The notes: generated by a model not told the origin, from the letters alone. A DNA stretch of 40,459 nt from Mycobacterium arosiense ATCC BAA-1401 = DSM 45069 (GCF_002086125.1 NZ_MVHG01000042.1:1-40459); one strand, 5' to 3'; shown: positions 1 to 8,169, numbered from the stretch's first letter. Numbers and translations are program-made.

Positions 1-1035
1 GTGCCACAGGCCCGCGGACCCCATCGCCCCCCGAGCGGGCCGCCCCAACCGTCACCCGTGCAGCCACCGCCCCGGCCGTCGTCGGCGCGCCCCGAACCGA
101 TGCTGGGGGCGACGGCGCTGGACCGCTTCGACATACCCGACACCGGCGCCAACAGGTTCAACTGGCGACAGCTTCTGCACCGCGTGACCGGCATCGAGCT
201 TGGCCCGGGCAAGGACACGGCGTATGAGAACGAGCTGCGGCAGCGCATCCGCGCAACCGTCGGCGGCGCGTTCCCGATCGCCGTGCTCAACCTCAAGGGT
301 GGGGTCGGTAAGACCACGGTGGTGGAGGCGCTGGGGTCGACGTTCGCGGCGGTGCGCGGCGACCGGGTGCTTGCCCTCGACATCGACGCCGGAGACCTGG
401 CGGAACGCCACGGCCAGCGCAATTCGCACAGCATCGCCGACCTGCTGCACGGCAAACCGGCGCCGCAGTACGAGGACATCCGCGCGCTGACCTACATGAA
501 CGGCTTCGGCCTGGAAGTGCTCGGGCTGCCGGACAGCGACTGGCGCCTGGAGCGCCACGACATGCTGCGGGCCTTCTCGATGCTGCGAAACCAGTATTCG
601 CTGGTGTTGGTCGACTGTGTGAAAACGCTCAATTCCGCTGTGATGGACGCTGTTCTGCCGGAATCGCGTGCGCTGGTGGTGGTCACCAGTCTCGCCATCG
701 ACGCGGTACGCAAAACCCGAGCGACGCTGGAGTGGTTGTGCCACAACGGGTATCAATCCTTGATGCAGTGGACGGTACTGGCCGTCAACCACGTCGAGCC
801 CGCCAAGGCCGACGGCGTGGCCGTCACCGAACTCGACCGACTGTCCGCCCGCGTCGGTGCCACGGTGGAGCTACCGTTCGATCGCCACGTGCACGATGGA
901 CGAAAGATCGCGCTGGACCGGCTGAGCAAGGAGAGCCGGCGCAGTTACCTGCAGATGGCGGCCCTGCTGGCCGAAATGTTCCCCGGCAGGGGAGGGGAGC
1001 GCGCTCGCGATCACCACTGGGCCGATCGGTGGTGA
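1..1035 (+). CDS. ParA/MinD-like P-loop ATPase, EspI-like (5' end probably cut by the window)
   Basis: The reading frame is open from the first base, so the true start may lie outside the window. Residues 1-35 are rich in Pro, Arg and Ser. A deviant Walker A motif KGGVGKTT lies at about residues 99-106, followed by LALDIDA (about 124-130) and SLVLVDCVKT near residue 205, the usual order in the ParA/MinD family. A proline-rich head before a MinD-like domain resembles EspI-type proteins of type VII secretion loci and related mycobacterial ATPases. No ESX gene is visible here, so a secretion role is only a possibility; chromosome or protein positioning is an alternative. The last ten or so residues (ARDHHWADRW) are encoded by the first unit of the 56 bp repeat, whose sequence also supplies the stop codon. 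It reads in the same direction as gatB, 163 bases upstream of it. Confidence 0.75.
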   Translation: MPQARGPHRPPSGPPQPSPVQPPPRPSSARPEPMLGATALDRFDIPDTGANRFNWRQLLHRVTGIELGPGKDTAYENELRQRIRATVGGAFPIAVLNLKGGVGKTTVVEALGSTFAAVRGDRVLALDIDAGDLAERHGQRNSHSIADLLHGKPAPQYEDIRALTYMNGFGLEVLGLPDSDWRLERHDMLRAFSMLRNQYSLVLVDCVKTLNSAVMDAVLPESRALVVVTSLAIDAVRKTRATLEWLCHNGYQSLMQWTVLAVNHVEPAKADGVAVTELDRLSARVGATVELPFDRHVHDGRKIALDRLSKESRRSYLQMAALLAEMFPGRGGERARDHHWADRW

Positions 1036-1188
1036 CCCGCTTCGCCCGGCTCCGCTGCGCTCGCGATCACCACTGGGCCGATCGGTGGTGACCCGCTTCG
1101 CCCGGCTCCGCCGCGCTCGCGATCACCACTAGGCCGATCGGTGGTGACCCGCTTCGCCCGGCTCCGCCGCGCTCGCGATCACCACTAG
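1001..1188 (-). repeat. 56 bp tandem repeat, locus A (3 units plus a partial)
   Basis: Units begin at 1001, 1057, 1113 and 1169 (partial). The conserved core reads on the minus strand as TCGCGAGCGCGGCG, two variable bases, then GCCGGGCG. The locus-specific arms are TCACCAC and GTGGTGA, perfectly complementary. Unit 1 holds the 3' end and stop codon of the upstream ATPase gene. The array ends at the -10 hexamer in front of gatB. Confidence 0.93.
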
Positions 1189-1191
1189 GAT
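1186..1191 (+). promoter_or_regulatory. Probable -10 element for a leaderless gatB transcript
   Basis: TAGGAT fits the mycobacterial TANNNT -10 pattern. It is followed by seven bases and then the gatB ATG at 1199, so transcription would begin at or next to the start codon. No Shine-Dalgarno sequence is visible. The first bases of the hexamer belong to the last, partial copy of the 56 bp repeat. Confidence 0.55.
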
Positions 1192-1198
1192 TGAGCGC

Positions 1199-2713
1199 AT
1201 GAGTGTTGCCGCCAGCGCCGACCTGATGGATTTCGACGACGCCATCGCGCGTTTCGATCCGGTACTCGGCCTTGAGGTGCATGTGGAACTGTCCACCGTC
1301 ACCAAGATGTTCTGTGGGTGCACCACCGCATTCGGCGCCGAACCCAACACCCAGGTGTGCCCGGTGTGCCTCGGCCTGCCCGGCTCGCTGCCCGTGCTCA
1401 ATCAGACCGCGGTAGAGTCGGCCATTCGCATCGGGCTGGCGCTGAACTGCGAGATCGCGCCGTGGTGCCGCTTCGCCCGGAAGAACTACTTTTACCCGGA
1501 CCAGCCGAAGAACTATCAGATTTCGCAATACGACGAGCCGATCGCCATCAACGGCTACCTGAACGCGCCGCTGGAGGACGGCACCACCTGGCGGGTCGAG
1601 ATCGAGCGCGCGCACATGGAGGAAGACACCGGCAAGCTCACCCACATCGGCAGTGAGACGGGCCGCATCCACGGCGCGACCACGTCGCTGATCGACTACA
1701 ACCGCGCCGGTGTGCCGCTGATCGAAATCGTCACCAAGCCCATCGAGGGCGCCGGAGCCCGCGCACCGCAGATCGCCCGCGCCTACGTGACGGCGTTGCG
1801 AGACCTGTTGCGCGCCTTAGGCGTATCCGACGTCCGCATGGACCAGGGCTCCATGCGTTGTGACGCCAATGTGTCGCTAAAACCCAGCGGTGCGACCGAG
1901 TTCGGCACTCGCACCGAGACCAAGAACGTCAACTCGCTGAAAAGCGTCGAGGTGGCCGTGCGCTACGAAATGCAGCGCCAGGCCGCCGTTCTGGCCTCCG
2001 GCGGTCGAATCATCCAGGAAACCAGGCACTTTCACGAGGCCGGCGGCTACACGAGCCCGGGCCGCACCAAGGAAACAGCCGAGGACTACCGGTATTTCCC
2101 CGAGCCGGACCTGGAGCCCGTCGCGCCCAGCCGCGAACTGGTCGAGCAGCTGCGCGCGACCATCCCCGAGCTGCCGTGGTTGAGCCGCAAGCGCATTCAG
2201 GACGAGTGGGGCATCTCCGACGAGGTGATGCGCGACCTGGTCAACGCCGGGGCGATCGAATTGGTCACCGCGACCATCGCGCACGGCGCCTCCAGCGAGC
2301 AGGCCCGCGCCTGGTGGGGAAATTTCCTGATGCAGAAGGCCAACGAGGCCAACGTGGCGCTGGACGAGCTGGCCATCACGCCCGCCCAGGTCGCCGCCGT
2401 CGTGGCGCTGGTCGACGAGGGCAAGCTGTCCACAAAGTTGGCCCGTCAGGTCGTCGAGGGCGTGCTGGCCGGGGAGGGCGAGCCCGAAGAGGTGATGACC
2501 GCTCGCGGTCTGGCGCTGGTGCGCGACGACTCGGTGACCCAGGCCGCCGTCGACGAGGCGCTGGCCGCCAATCCCGATGTGGCAGAAAAGATTCGCGGGG
2601 GCAAGGTGGCAGCGGCCGGCGCGATAGTCGGCGCGGTGATGAAGGCCACCCGCGGCCAGGCCGACGCCGCGCGGGTGCGTGAATTGGTGTTGGCCGCCTG
2701 CGGCCAGGGCTAG
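1199..2713 (+). CDS. gatB: Aspartyl/glutamyl-tRNA(Asn/Gln) amidotransferase subunit B
   Basis: GatB is the subunit of the GatCAB complex that binds misacylated Glu-tRNA(Gln) or Asp-tRNA(Asn), activates the side chain with ATP and passes it to ammonia supplied by GatA. The 504-residue protein has the family hallmarks: GLEVHVEL near residues 24-31, a zinc-type cysteine set at about residues 39, 41, 54 and 57, and YPDQPKNYQISQ at 99-110. The C-terminal third, with GKLSTKLARQVV, is the YqeY-like tRNA-binding tail. Length is normal for the family. The ATG at 1199 is chosen because a -10 hexamer lies seven bases upstream and the protein then begins just ahead of the conserved domain. gatA and gatC are not in the window. 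The gene fits the indirect route for Gln-tRNA(Gln), together with gltX and the tRNA-Gln gene further on. Confidence 0.97.
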   Translation: MSVAASADLMDFDDAIARFDPVLGLEVHVELSTVTKMFCGCTTAFGAEPNTQVCPVCLGLPGSLPVLNQTAVESAIRIGLALNCEIAPWCRFARKNYFYPDQPKNYQISQYDEPIAINGYLNAPLEDGTTWRVEIERAHMEEDTGKLTHIGSETGRIHGATTSLIDYNRAGVPLIEIVTKPIEGAGARAPQIARAYVTALRDLLRALGVSDVRMDQGSMRCDANVSLKPSGATEFGTRTETKNVNSLKSVEVAVRYEMQRQAAVLASGGRIIQETRHFHEAGGYTSPGRTKETAEDYRYFPEPDLEPVAPSRELVEQLRATIPELPWLSRKRIQDEWGISDEVMRDLVNAGAIELVTATIAHGASSEQARAWWGNFLMQKANEANVALDELAITPAQVAAVVALVDEGKLSTKLARQVVEGVLAGEGEPEEVMTARGLALVRDDSVTQAAVDEALAANPDVAEKIRGGKVAAAGAIVGAVMKATRGQADAARVRELVLAACGQG

Positions 2714-2738
2714 CCGCCCGCAGCTGCCGACTGTGCTT

Positions 2739-2772
2739 TCCACGACGCGGCACGCCGATACGGCGTCGTGGA
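2739..2772. terminator. Hairpin between convergent gatB and lppZ
   Basis: TCCACGACGC (2739-2748) and GCGTCGTGGA (2763-2772) form a perfect 10 bp stem with a 14-base loop. There is no T run, as is common for mycobacterial terminators. It sits between two convergent genes and could stop transcription from both sides. Confidence 0.6.
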
Positions 2773-2800
2773 TATCACTGCGGCCCGATCACGCCAGCCG

Positions 2801-3931
2801 TTAGCTCTTGTCGTCGCTGTTGCGCGGGAATCCGCCGCCCTGCGGGAAGAGCGGGAACACCACGTCGTCCAATTTCTCGGCATCCCCGGCCGTCTTGTTG
2901 ACGGTTGCGCCCCAGACGTTTCCATCCGGCGACATGCGCAGCGCCCAGGCGTGGGCGTGGGTGTCCTTGCGGACGACGTCGGGTTCACCGGTGACCGCTC
3001 CGGTGGTCGGCGCCAACCGCACCGCGACCGTCAGCTTCGTGTTGATCAGGTTGACCAGCACCGTCCCGTCCATCGCCGCGCAGCCGGCCACCCCGGGCTT
3101 GTCCGGCCAGGTCCACACCGTGGAGACGTCGGACGTTTTGGTGATGCGCTGCAACCGATCCGCCGTGGGGGTGCGGTCGGCGACATACAGCGAACCGTCG
3201 ACCGGGTCGGTGCACAGGCCGCCGCCGGCACCCACGCCGGACAGCGCCGTCGTGGGCGGCGCCTGACCCACGGTGGTGGGTTGCTCGATCCGCAGCACCT
3301 TGCCGGCGAGCGACTTGGGGTCGGCCGCCAGCGCCGGGTTGCCCGCGTCGCCGGTCATCACCACGAGCGTGGTGGGGCTGGTGAAGATCAACGCCCCGGT
3401 GTTTCCGCTGGCGCCCTTGGGGATCCCGGTCAGGATGTCCTTGGGGATGTCACCGTCGGCCACCCGGATCACCCGATTATCGGTGGGCGTGCTGATGTAG
3501 GCGTACATCAGCCGGTCTTGCTGATAAGTGGGTGACATCACGATGTCCATCAGGCCGCCGTCGCCGGACGGGTCCACCGGGATCACCGTCTTCACTTTGG
3601 GCTCGGCGTTGACCGAGATCTCCTTGACCGCGCCCGTGGTGCGCTCGGCGACCAGCGCCGTCTTGCTGTCCGGGCCCATGATCAGGCCACTGGTGCTCTC
3701 CAGGCAGCCCTGCATCACGCCAGGGGCGGGGCACGCCTTGGGGAACGGCGTGGGCGGCAGCGGCGGCGGCGGGGGTGGCGTCGAGCTGGGTTGCGGCTTG
3801 AGCTCGGGGGCGGTGGTGAACGGCTGTGACTGAGCGTCGTTGAAGCGCGCGCACCCGCTCATCACCAGCACGAGGGCGCACAGCGCGGCGAACCCGCGCC
3901 GAACCGACCGCCCCGCTCGCCCTAGTCGCAT
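2801..3931 (-). CDS. lppZ: LppZ-like lipoprotein with a sugar-dehydrogenase-type beta-propeller
   Basis: Begun at the ATG at 3931 the protein has 376 residues, close to the M. tuberculosis LppZ. The N-terminus is a lipoprotein signal: basic residues (MRLGRAGRSVRRG), a hydrophobic stretch and the lipobox LVMSGC, so Cys would be lipidated and the protein anchored outside the membrane. A proline-rich spacer (SSTPPPPPPLPP) follows. The body, with SGLIMGPDSKTALVAERT and GDGGLMDIVMSP, resembles the PQQ-dependent glucose/sorbosone dehydrogenase propeller family; no substrate can be assigned. The frame extends 60 codons further upstream, but the inner start is favoured because it begins exactly at the signal peptide and has a -10 hexamer seven bases before it. 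The gene converges on gatB; homologues of the M. tuberculosis genes remembered between these two are absent. Confidence 0.9.
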   Translation of the reverse strand: MRLGRAGRSVRRGFAALCALVLVMSGCARFNDAQSQPFTTAPELKPQPSSTPPPPPPLPPTPFPKACPAPGVMQGCLESTSGLIMGPDSKTALVAERTTGAVKEISVNAEPKVKTVIPVDPSGDGGLMDIVMSPTYQQDRLMYAYISTPTDNRVIRVADGDIPKDILTGIPKGASGNTGALIFTSPTTLVVMTGDAGNPALAADPKSLAGKVLRIEQPTTVGQAPPTTALSGVGAGGGLCTDPVDGSLYVADRTPTADRLQRITKTSDVSTVWTWPDKPGVAGCAAMDGTVLVNLINTKLTVAVRLAPTTGAVTGEPDVVRKDTHAHAWALRMSPDGNVWGATVNKTAGDAEKLDDVVFPLFPQGGGFPRNSDDKS

Positions 3932-3938
3932 GACCGTC

Positions 3939-3944
3939 AGGCTA
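3939..3944 (-). promoter_or_regulatory. Probable -10 element for a leaderless lppZ transcript
   Basis: On the minus strand TAGCCT is followed by seven bases and the ATG at 3931. This spacing supports the chosen lipoprotein start over the longer frame. Confidence 0.5.
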
Positions 3945-4169
3945 CGGACAGTGCCCGCGGCGCCGCCACACACGTCCCTCGTGCCGCCGCCGAAGCCCCG
4001 ATTGGGGCCGCCCGCGCGCCACCCCCGGCCCACCGGGCGATCTCCCGCTGCGGGCCGCGAAACGAGCCCGGAAGGCAATTTCGAGCCGATCCGGGCCGGT
4101 TTGGCGGGCAAACCACCGATTGCCAGGCGAAAGCGCCGCTCAAATCCCCAATTCAGGGCGGAATGCCCT

Positions 4170-4175
4170 TACCCT
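4170..4175 (+). promoter_or_regulatory. Probable -10 element for a leaderless doxX-like transcript
   Basis: TACCCT is followed by seven bases and a GTG at 4183, which sets the start of the DoxX-like gene and argues against the longer frame beginning at 4120. Confidence 0.5.
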
Positions 4176-4182
4176 GACACCC

Positions 4183-5043
4183 GTGACCAGTCAACCGAAT
4201 GACGCACATTGGCAACGCCCCGGCGAATCCCCGGAGCCAACCCCGGGACGCCCCGCATCGGCGCGGCTGGTCGATCCCGAAGATGATCTGACGCCGGTCG
4301 GCTACCCCGGCGACTTCAACCCGTCCACCGGAACCACCACCGTCATTCCGTACGGCGGCGCCGCGGCGGTCGCCGGCTCCGGAGCCGGGGGTTACAACCT
4401 GCTGGAACAGCAGGAGCCCCTGCCCTACGTCGAGCCGCATTCGGCGGCCCGGCATGCGGCTTCCGAGAGCGCCGACCTTGACGACGACGAACACCACGAC
4501 CGACTGCACGATCTCGGCCGGCGCGGAACGCAGCATCTCGGTTTGCTGCTGCTGCGCGTCGGGCTGGGCGTGGTGCTCGGCGCTCACGGGCTGCAGAAGC
4601 TGTTTGGCTGGTGGGGCGGCTCGGGCGTGACGGGCTTCAAGAACTCACTGTCCGATGTCGGCTACCAGCACGCCGACATCCTCGCCTACGTGAGCGCCGG
4701 CGGGGAGGCCGTGGCGGGTGTGCTGCTGATACTGGGCCTGTTCACGCCAGTAGCCGCGGCGGGCGCGTTGGCATTCTTGATCAACGGCCTGCTGGCCAGC
4801 GTCTCGGTGCGGCCGCACACCCGCAACTTCTCGTTCTTCCTGCCCGAGGGCCACGAATACCAGCTCACTCTGATCGTCCTCGCCGCCGCGGTGGTCTTGT
4901 GCGGACCCGGCCGCTACGGCCTGGACGCGCGCCGCGGTTGGGCCCATCGGCCCTTCATCGGCTCCTTTGTAGCGTTGCTGGCCGGCATCGCCGCCGGCGT
5001 CGGCGTGTGGGTGGCGCTCAACGGCGTGAACCCGATCGGCTGA
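4183..5043 (+). CDS. DoxX-family integral membrane protein
   Basis: With the GTG at 4183 the protein is 286 residues, similar to M. tuberculosis Rv3005c. About 110 N-terminal residues are hydrophilic, acidic and rich in Pro and Gly (predicted cytoplasmic or disordered). The DoxX membrane domain then begins at LGLLLLRVGLGVVLGAHGLQ (about residues 119-138). Further hydrophobic stretches are AYVSAGGEAVAGVLLILGLF, AGALAFLINGLLAS and a C-terminal SFVALLAGIAAGVGVWVAL, giving four or five membrane helices. The M. tuberculosis homologue is reported to act with SodA and a thiosulfate sulfurtransferase in a membrane oxidative-stress complex; that role is taken over by homology only. The gene runs into the convergent CFP-6-like gene with a 9-base gap. 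Confidence 0.88.
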   Translation: MTSQPNDAHWQRPGESPEPTPGRPASARLVDPEDDLTPVGYPGDFNPSTGTTTVIPYGGAAAVAGSGAGGYNLLEQQEPLPYVEPHSAARHAASESADLDDDEHHDRLHDLGRRGTQHLGLLLLRVGLGVVLGAHGLQKLFGWWGGSGVTGFKNSLSDVGYQHADILAYVSAGGEAVAGVLLILGLFTPVAAAGALAFLINGLLASVSVRPHTRNFSFFLPEGHEYQLTLIVLAAAVVLCGPGRYGLDARRGWAHRPFIGSFVALLAGIAAGVGVWVALNGVNPIG

Positions 5044-5052
5044 CCAGCTGAT

Positions 5053-5454
5053 TCATTGGTAGGGGTTGGGGACCCGCCCGGCGCTGGCCTCGGTCAGCTG
5101 CGGCAGCGTGGAGAACGTGACCGCCGGCAACCGCAGCTCCTCGCCGCTCTTGAGGCGCGCGCGACCCCATGAACCGCGGTGGAAACGCAACCCGTCGATG
5201 TCGTCCCAGCGCACCTGCCGGCTGCCCAGCAGCGTCCGAACGGTCACGCCCCTGTCGTCGGCGGCGGTGCGTAACCGGACGATCAACGCCGACAGCAGTA
5301 TCGGCAGGATCAGCAGCGGCAGGGACGGCGGCCAGAGCATCACCGGTATCAGCAACCCCAGGGTCAAGAACCCGACGGCCAGATGCGCCATGGGCGACAC
5401 CCTGATCACGACGGGCGCTTGGGACGGGGTTTGGGGAGACGAACCACTAGCCAC
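5053..5454 (-). CDS. cfp6: CFP-6-like PH-domain membrane protein
   Basis: This 133-residue protein strongly resembles the M. tuberculosis low-molecular-weight antigen CFP-6. Residues 24-62 form two closely spaced hydrophobic segments separated by WPPSLP. A compact soluble domain follows, with RGVTVRTLLGSRQVRWDDI, typical of bacterial PH-like domains, and the protein ends EASAGRVPNPYQ. Function is unknown. CFP-6 was named from culture filtrate, but the two hydrophobic segments suggest a membrane protein. The start at 5454 is used; an internal ATG at 5391 (MAHLAVGF) would give the 112-residue form annotated in M. tuberculosis, and the sequence does not decide between them. Confidence 0.87.
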   Translation of the reverse strand: MASGSSPQTPSQAPVVIRVSPMAHLAVGFLTLGLLIPVMLWPPSLPLLILPILLSALIVRLRTAADDRGVTVRTLLGSRQVRWDDIDGLRFHRGSWGRARLKSGEELRLPAVTFSTLPQLTEASAGRVPNPYQ

Positions 5455-5546
5455 CCCGCCATCATTTCACCCCGCAGCCGGGGCTGGTGCCGCGTCCGTC
5501 CACCCGGCGCGGCGGCGGGCAACCCGCCTGGTGACGGGTCACGGAT

Positions 5547-5576
5547 TTGACTGCTGAGCTGTGCGAAGGCTACCGT
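5547..5576 (+). promoter_or_regulatory. Promoter of the ilvBNC operon
   Basis: TTGACT (5547-5552) and TACCGT (5571-5576) are separated by 18 bases. Transcription would start at about 5583-5585, which coincides with the ATG of the leader peptide. The same -10 hexamer and spacing recur upstream of hupB. Confidence 0.65.
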
Positions 5577-5584
5577 CGAACGCT

Positions 5585-5644
5585 ATGGATACCGCCGGAA
5601 AGCCCGGAATGCTCGTAGTACTTGGTCGGCGCGTTGGCGGCTGA
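5585..5644 (+). CDS. ilvB leader peptide (19 residues)
   Basis: A short frame of 19 codons starts at the predicted transcription start and ends in TGA at 5642. Its second half reads MLVVLGRRVGG, with Leu, Val, Val, Leu, Val, the amino acids made by the downstream pathway. This is the composition expected of an attenuation sensor: ribosome pausing at the Leu/Val codons (5612-5623) would report low charged tRNA. Comparative work has predicted ilvB leader attenuators in several Actinobacteria. The peptide could also begin at the internal ATG at 5609. Base pairing in the following RNA supports the role. Confidence 0.72.
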   Translation: MDTAGKPGMLVVLGRRVGG

Positions 5645-5720
5645 CTTGCGTTTGAGCATTTGAAGCATTCCAGCCCCAACGCGCAACCCTCGTGCAGCAG
5701 ATAGCTGTCGGGGGTTTTTT
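5624..5720 (+). promoter_or_regulatory. Transcription attenuator of ilvBNC, with intrinsic terminator 5685-5720
   Basis: The terminator stem is AACCCTCG (5685-5692) with CGGGGGTT (5709-5716), plus an inner CAGC/GCTG pairing, followed by six T (5715-5720). Just upstream, 5629-5643, the end of the leader peptide frame, pairs over 14 base pairs with 5671-5684. Two or three further pairs involving 5624-5626 and 5686-5688 would invade the terminator's left arm. The exact switch is inferred; the terminator itself is clear. Confidence 0.72.
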
Positions 5721-5763
5721 GTTGCCCCAGAGATTCCCCGAAATGAATAAGGACTGAACGACA

Positions 5764-7632
5764 GTGAGCGCTCCCATCAGGCAGCACGCCTCCGCGATAT
5801 CGGACGCTGCCGACATCGCTACGGACGCGGCCAAGCCCGCCGCGAAGTCCATGGCCGGTAAGCCGAAACGCATTGGGCCCGAACAACTTACCGGCGCCCA
5901 ATCGGTGATCCGTTCGCTGGAGGAACTCGGCGTAGAGGTCATCTTCGGCATTCCCGGCGGTGCGGTGCTGCCGGTCTATGACCCGCTGTTCGACTCGCAA
6001 AAGCTGCGTCACGTCCTAGTCCGCCACGAGCAGGGCGCCGGCCACGCCGCCAGCGGCTACGCGCACGCCACCGGCAAGGTCGGTGTCTGCATGGCAACGT
6101 CGGGCCCCGGCGCCACCAACCTGGTGACCCCGCTGGCCGACGCCCAGATGGACTCGATACCCGTCGTGGCCGTCACCGGCCAGGTCGGACGCTCGCTGAT
6201 CGGCACCGACGCCTTCCAGGAAGCCGACATCTCGGGCATCACCATGCCGATCACCAAGCACAACTTCCTGGTCCGGTCGGGTAACGAGATCCCGCAGGTG
6301 CTGGCCGAGGCTTTCCACATCGCCTCCTCGGGGCGCCCCGGCGCGGTGCTGGTCGACATCCCCAAGGACGTCCTGCAGGGGCAGTGCACGTTCAGCTGGC
6401 CGCCGCGCCTGGACTTGCCGGGGTACAAGCCGAACACCAAACCGCACAGCCGGCAGATCCGTGAGGCCGCCAAGCTGATCGCGGCCGCCCGCAAGCCGGT
6501 GCTCTACGTGGGCGGCGGTGTCATTCGCGGTGAAGCGACCGAGCAGCTGCGCGAGCTGGCCGACCTGACCGGCATCCCCGTCGTGACTACGCTGATGGCG
6601 CGCGGCGCGTTCCCGGACAGCCACCCCCAGCACATGGGCATGCCCGGCATGCACGGCACCGTCGCCGCGGTGGCGGCCCTGCAGCGCAGCGACCTGCTGA
6701 TCGCGCTAGGAACGCGCTTCGATGACCGGGTGACCGGGAAGCTGGACACCTTCGCCCCGGATGCCAAGGTCATTCACGCCGACATCGACCCCGCCGAGAT
6801 CGGCAAGAACCGCCATGCCGACGTGCCGATCGTCGGCGACGTCAAGGCCGTCATCATCGAGCTGCTCGAGTTGCTGCGCCAGGACGGGATCCCCGCCAAG
6901 CTCGAGATCGCCGAGTGGTGGGCCTACCTGAACGAAGTTCAGTCCACCTATCCGCTGAGCTACGGGCCGCAGAGCGATGGCAGCCTCGGCCCGGAATACG
7001 TCATCGAAAAGCTCGGCCAGATCGCCGGTCCGGACGCCCTGTACGTCGCGGGTGTGGGGCAGCACCAGATGTGGGCGGCCCAGTTCATCTCCTATGAGAA
7101 GCCGCGCACCTGGCTGAACTCGGGCGGACTGGGCACCATGGGCTTCGCCATCCCGGCGGCCATGGGGGCCAAGATGGCGCGCCCGGAGGCCGAGGTGTGG
7201 GCCATCGACGGCGACGGCTGTTTCCAGATGACCAACCAGGAGCTGGCCACCTGTGCGATCGAAGGCGTGCCGATCAAGGTGGCGCTGATCAACAACGGCA
7301 ACCTGGGCATGGTGCGCCAGTGGCAGACGCTGTTCTACGGGGAGCGCTACTCGCAGACCGATCTGGCTACGCATTCGCATCGCATCCCGGATTTCGTCAA
7401 ATTGGCCGAGGCGCTGGGTTGCGTCGGATTGCGTTGCGAGCGTGAGGAAGACGTTGACGACGTGATCAATGCGGCGCGTGCGATCAACGACCGGCCGGTG
7501 GTGATCGATTTCATCGTCGGCGCCGACGCGCAGGTGTGGCCGATGGTGGCCGCCGGCACCAGCAACGACGAGATCCAGGCGGCACGCGGCATCCGCCCGC
7601 TGTTCGACGACGAGAGCGAAGGGCACGCCTGA
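5764..7632 (+). CDS. ilvB: Acetolactate synthase (acetohydroxyacid synthase) large subunit
   Basis: This thiamine-diphosphate enzyme condenses two pyruvates, or pyruvate and 2-oxobutyrate, in the first common step of valine, leucine and isoleucine synthesis. The 622-residue protein has the ThDP N-terminal domain with the catalytic Glu at about residue 89 in RHEQGAGHAA and SGPGATNLVTPLADA. The C-terminal ThDP/Mg motif starts at GDG (about 483-485) and ends at NN (about 510). The GTG at 5764 is preceded by AAGGA at 5749-5753. The first 35 or so residues are a variable extension. The stop overlaps the ilvN start by one base, so the two subunits are probably translationally coupled. Expression is expected to be governed by the leader peptide and attenuator. 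Confidence 0.97.
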   Translation: MSAPIRQHASAISDAADIATDAAKPAAKSMAGKPKRIGPEQLTGAQSVIRSLEELGVEVIFGIPGGAVLPVYDPLFDSQKLRHVLVRHEQGAGHAASGYAHATGKVGVCMATSGPGATNLVTPLADAQMDSIPVVAVTGQVGRSLIGTDAFQEADISGITMPITKHNFLVRSGNEIPQVLAEAFHIASSGRPGAVLVDIPKDVLQGQCTFSWPPRLDLPGYKPNTKPHSRQIREAAKLIAAARKPVLYVGGGVIRGEATEQLRELADLTGIPVVTTLMARGAFPDSHPQHMGMPGMHGTVAAVAALQRSDLLIALGTRFDDRVTGKLDTFAPDAKVIHADIDPAEIGKNRHADVPIVGDVKAVIIELLELLRQDGIPAKLEIAEWWAYLNEVQSTYPLSYGPQSDGSLGPEYVIEKLGQIAGPDALYVAGVGQHQMWAAQFISYEKPRTWLNSGGLGTMGFAIPAAMGAKMARPEAEVWAIDGDGCFQMTNQELATCAIEGVPIKVALINNGNLGMVRQWQTLFYGERYSQTDLATHSHRIPDFVKLAEALGCVGLRCEREEDVDDVINAARAINDRPVVIDFIVGADAQVWPMVAAGTSNDEIQAARGIRPLFDDESEGHA

Positions 7633-8138
7633 TGAGTGCGCAAACGCATACCCTGTCGGTGCTGGTCGAGGACAAACCCGGTGTGCTCGCCCGCGTGGCC
7701 GCGCTGTTCTCACGGCGCGGATTCAACATCGAATCGCTGGCGGTAGGTGCCACCGAGCAGAAGGACATGTCGCGGATGACGATCGTGGTCTCCGCCGAGG
7801 AGACCCCGCTCGAGCAGATCACCAAGCAGCTCAACAAGCTGATCAATGTCATCAAGATCGTCGAGCTCGACGACGACAACTCCGTGTCGCGGGAACTGGC
7901 GATGATCAAGGTCCGCGCCGACGCGGGCACCCGCAGTCAGGTCATCGAAGCGGTGAACCTGTTCCGCGCTAAGGTGATTGACGTTTCCACTGAGGCGCTG
8001 ACGATCGAGGCGACGGGTGACCGCGGCAAGATCGAGGCGCTGCTGCGGATCCTGGAGCCGTTCGGCATCCGTGAAATCGTCCAATCGGGTGTGGTGTCGC
8101 TGGCTCGCGGTCCACGCGGAATCGGCACGGCCAGATAA
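7632..8138 (+). CDS. ilvN: Acetolactate synthase small (regulatory) subunit
   Basis: IlvN binds the large subunit, raises its activity and confers valine feedback control. The 168-residue protein starts at the ATG overlapping the ilvB stop (TGATG). An ACT domain opens the protein: HTLSVLVEDKPGVLARVAAL, FNIESLAVG and MTIVVSAEE. The second half (VSRELAMIKVRADAGTRSQV) is the conserved C-terminal domain of ACT-type small subunits. Length matches the mycobacterial family. A longer frame exists upstream inside ilvB but is not needed. The 31 bases to ilvC indicate one operon. Confidence 0.97.
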   Translation: MSAQTHTLSVLVEDKPGVLARVAALFSRRGFNIESLAVGATEQKDMSRMTIVVSAEETPLEQITKQLNKLINVIKIVELDDDNSVSRELAMIKVRADAGTRSQVIEAVNLFRAKVIDVSTEALTIEATGDRGKIEALLRILEPFGIREIVQSGVVSLARGPRGIGTAR

Positions 8139-8169
8139 GTTTCAGCGCAAACAAGAAGGAGATAGAGAA

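Noticed and set aside
2768..3535. 255-residue plus-strand frame opposite lppZ
   Set aside because: It lies wholly antisense to a well-supported lipoprotein gene and is Arg/Gly-rich like other high-GC shadow frames.
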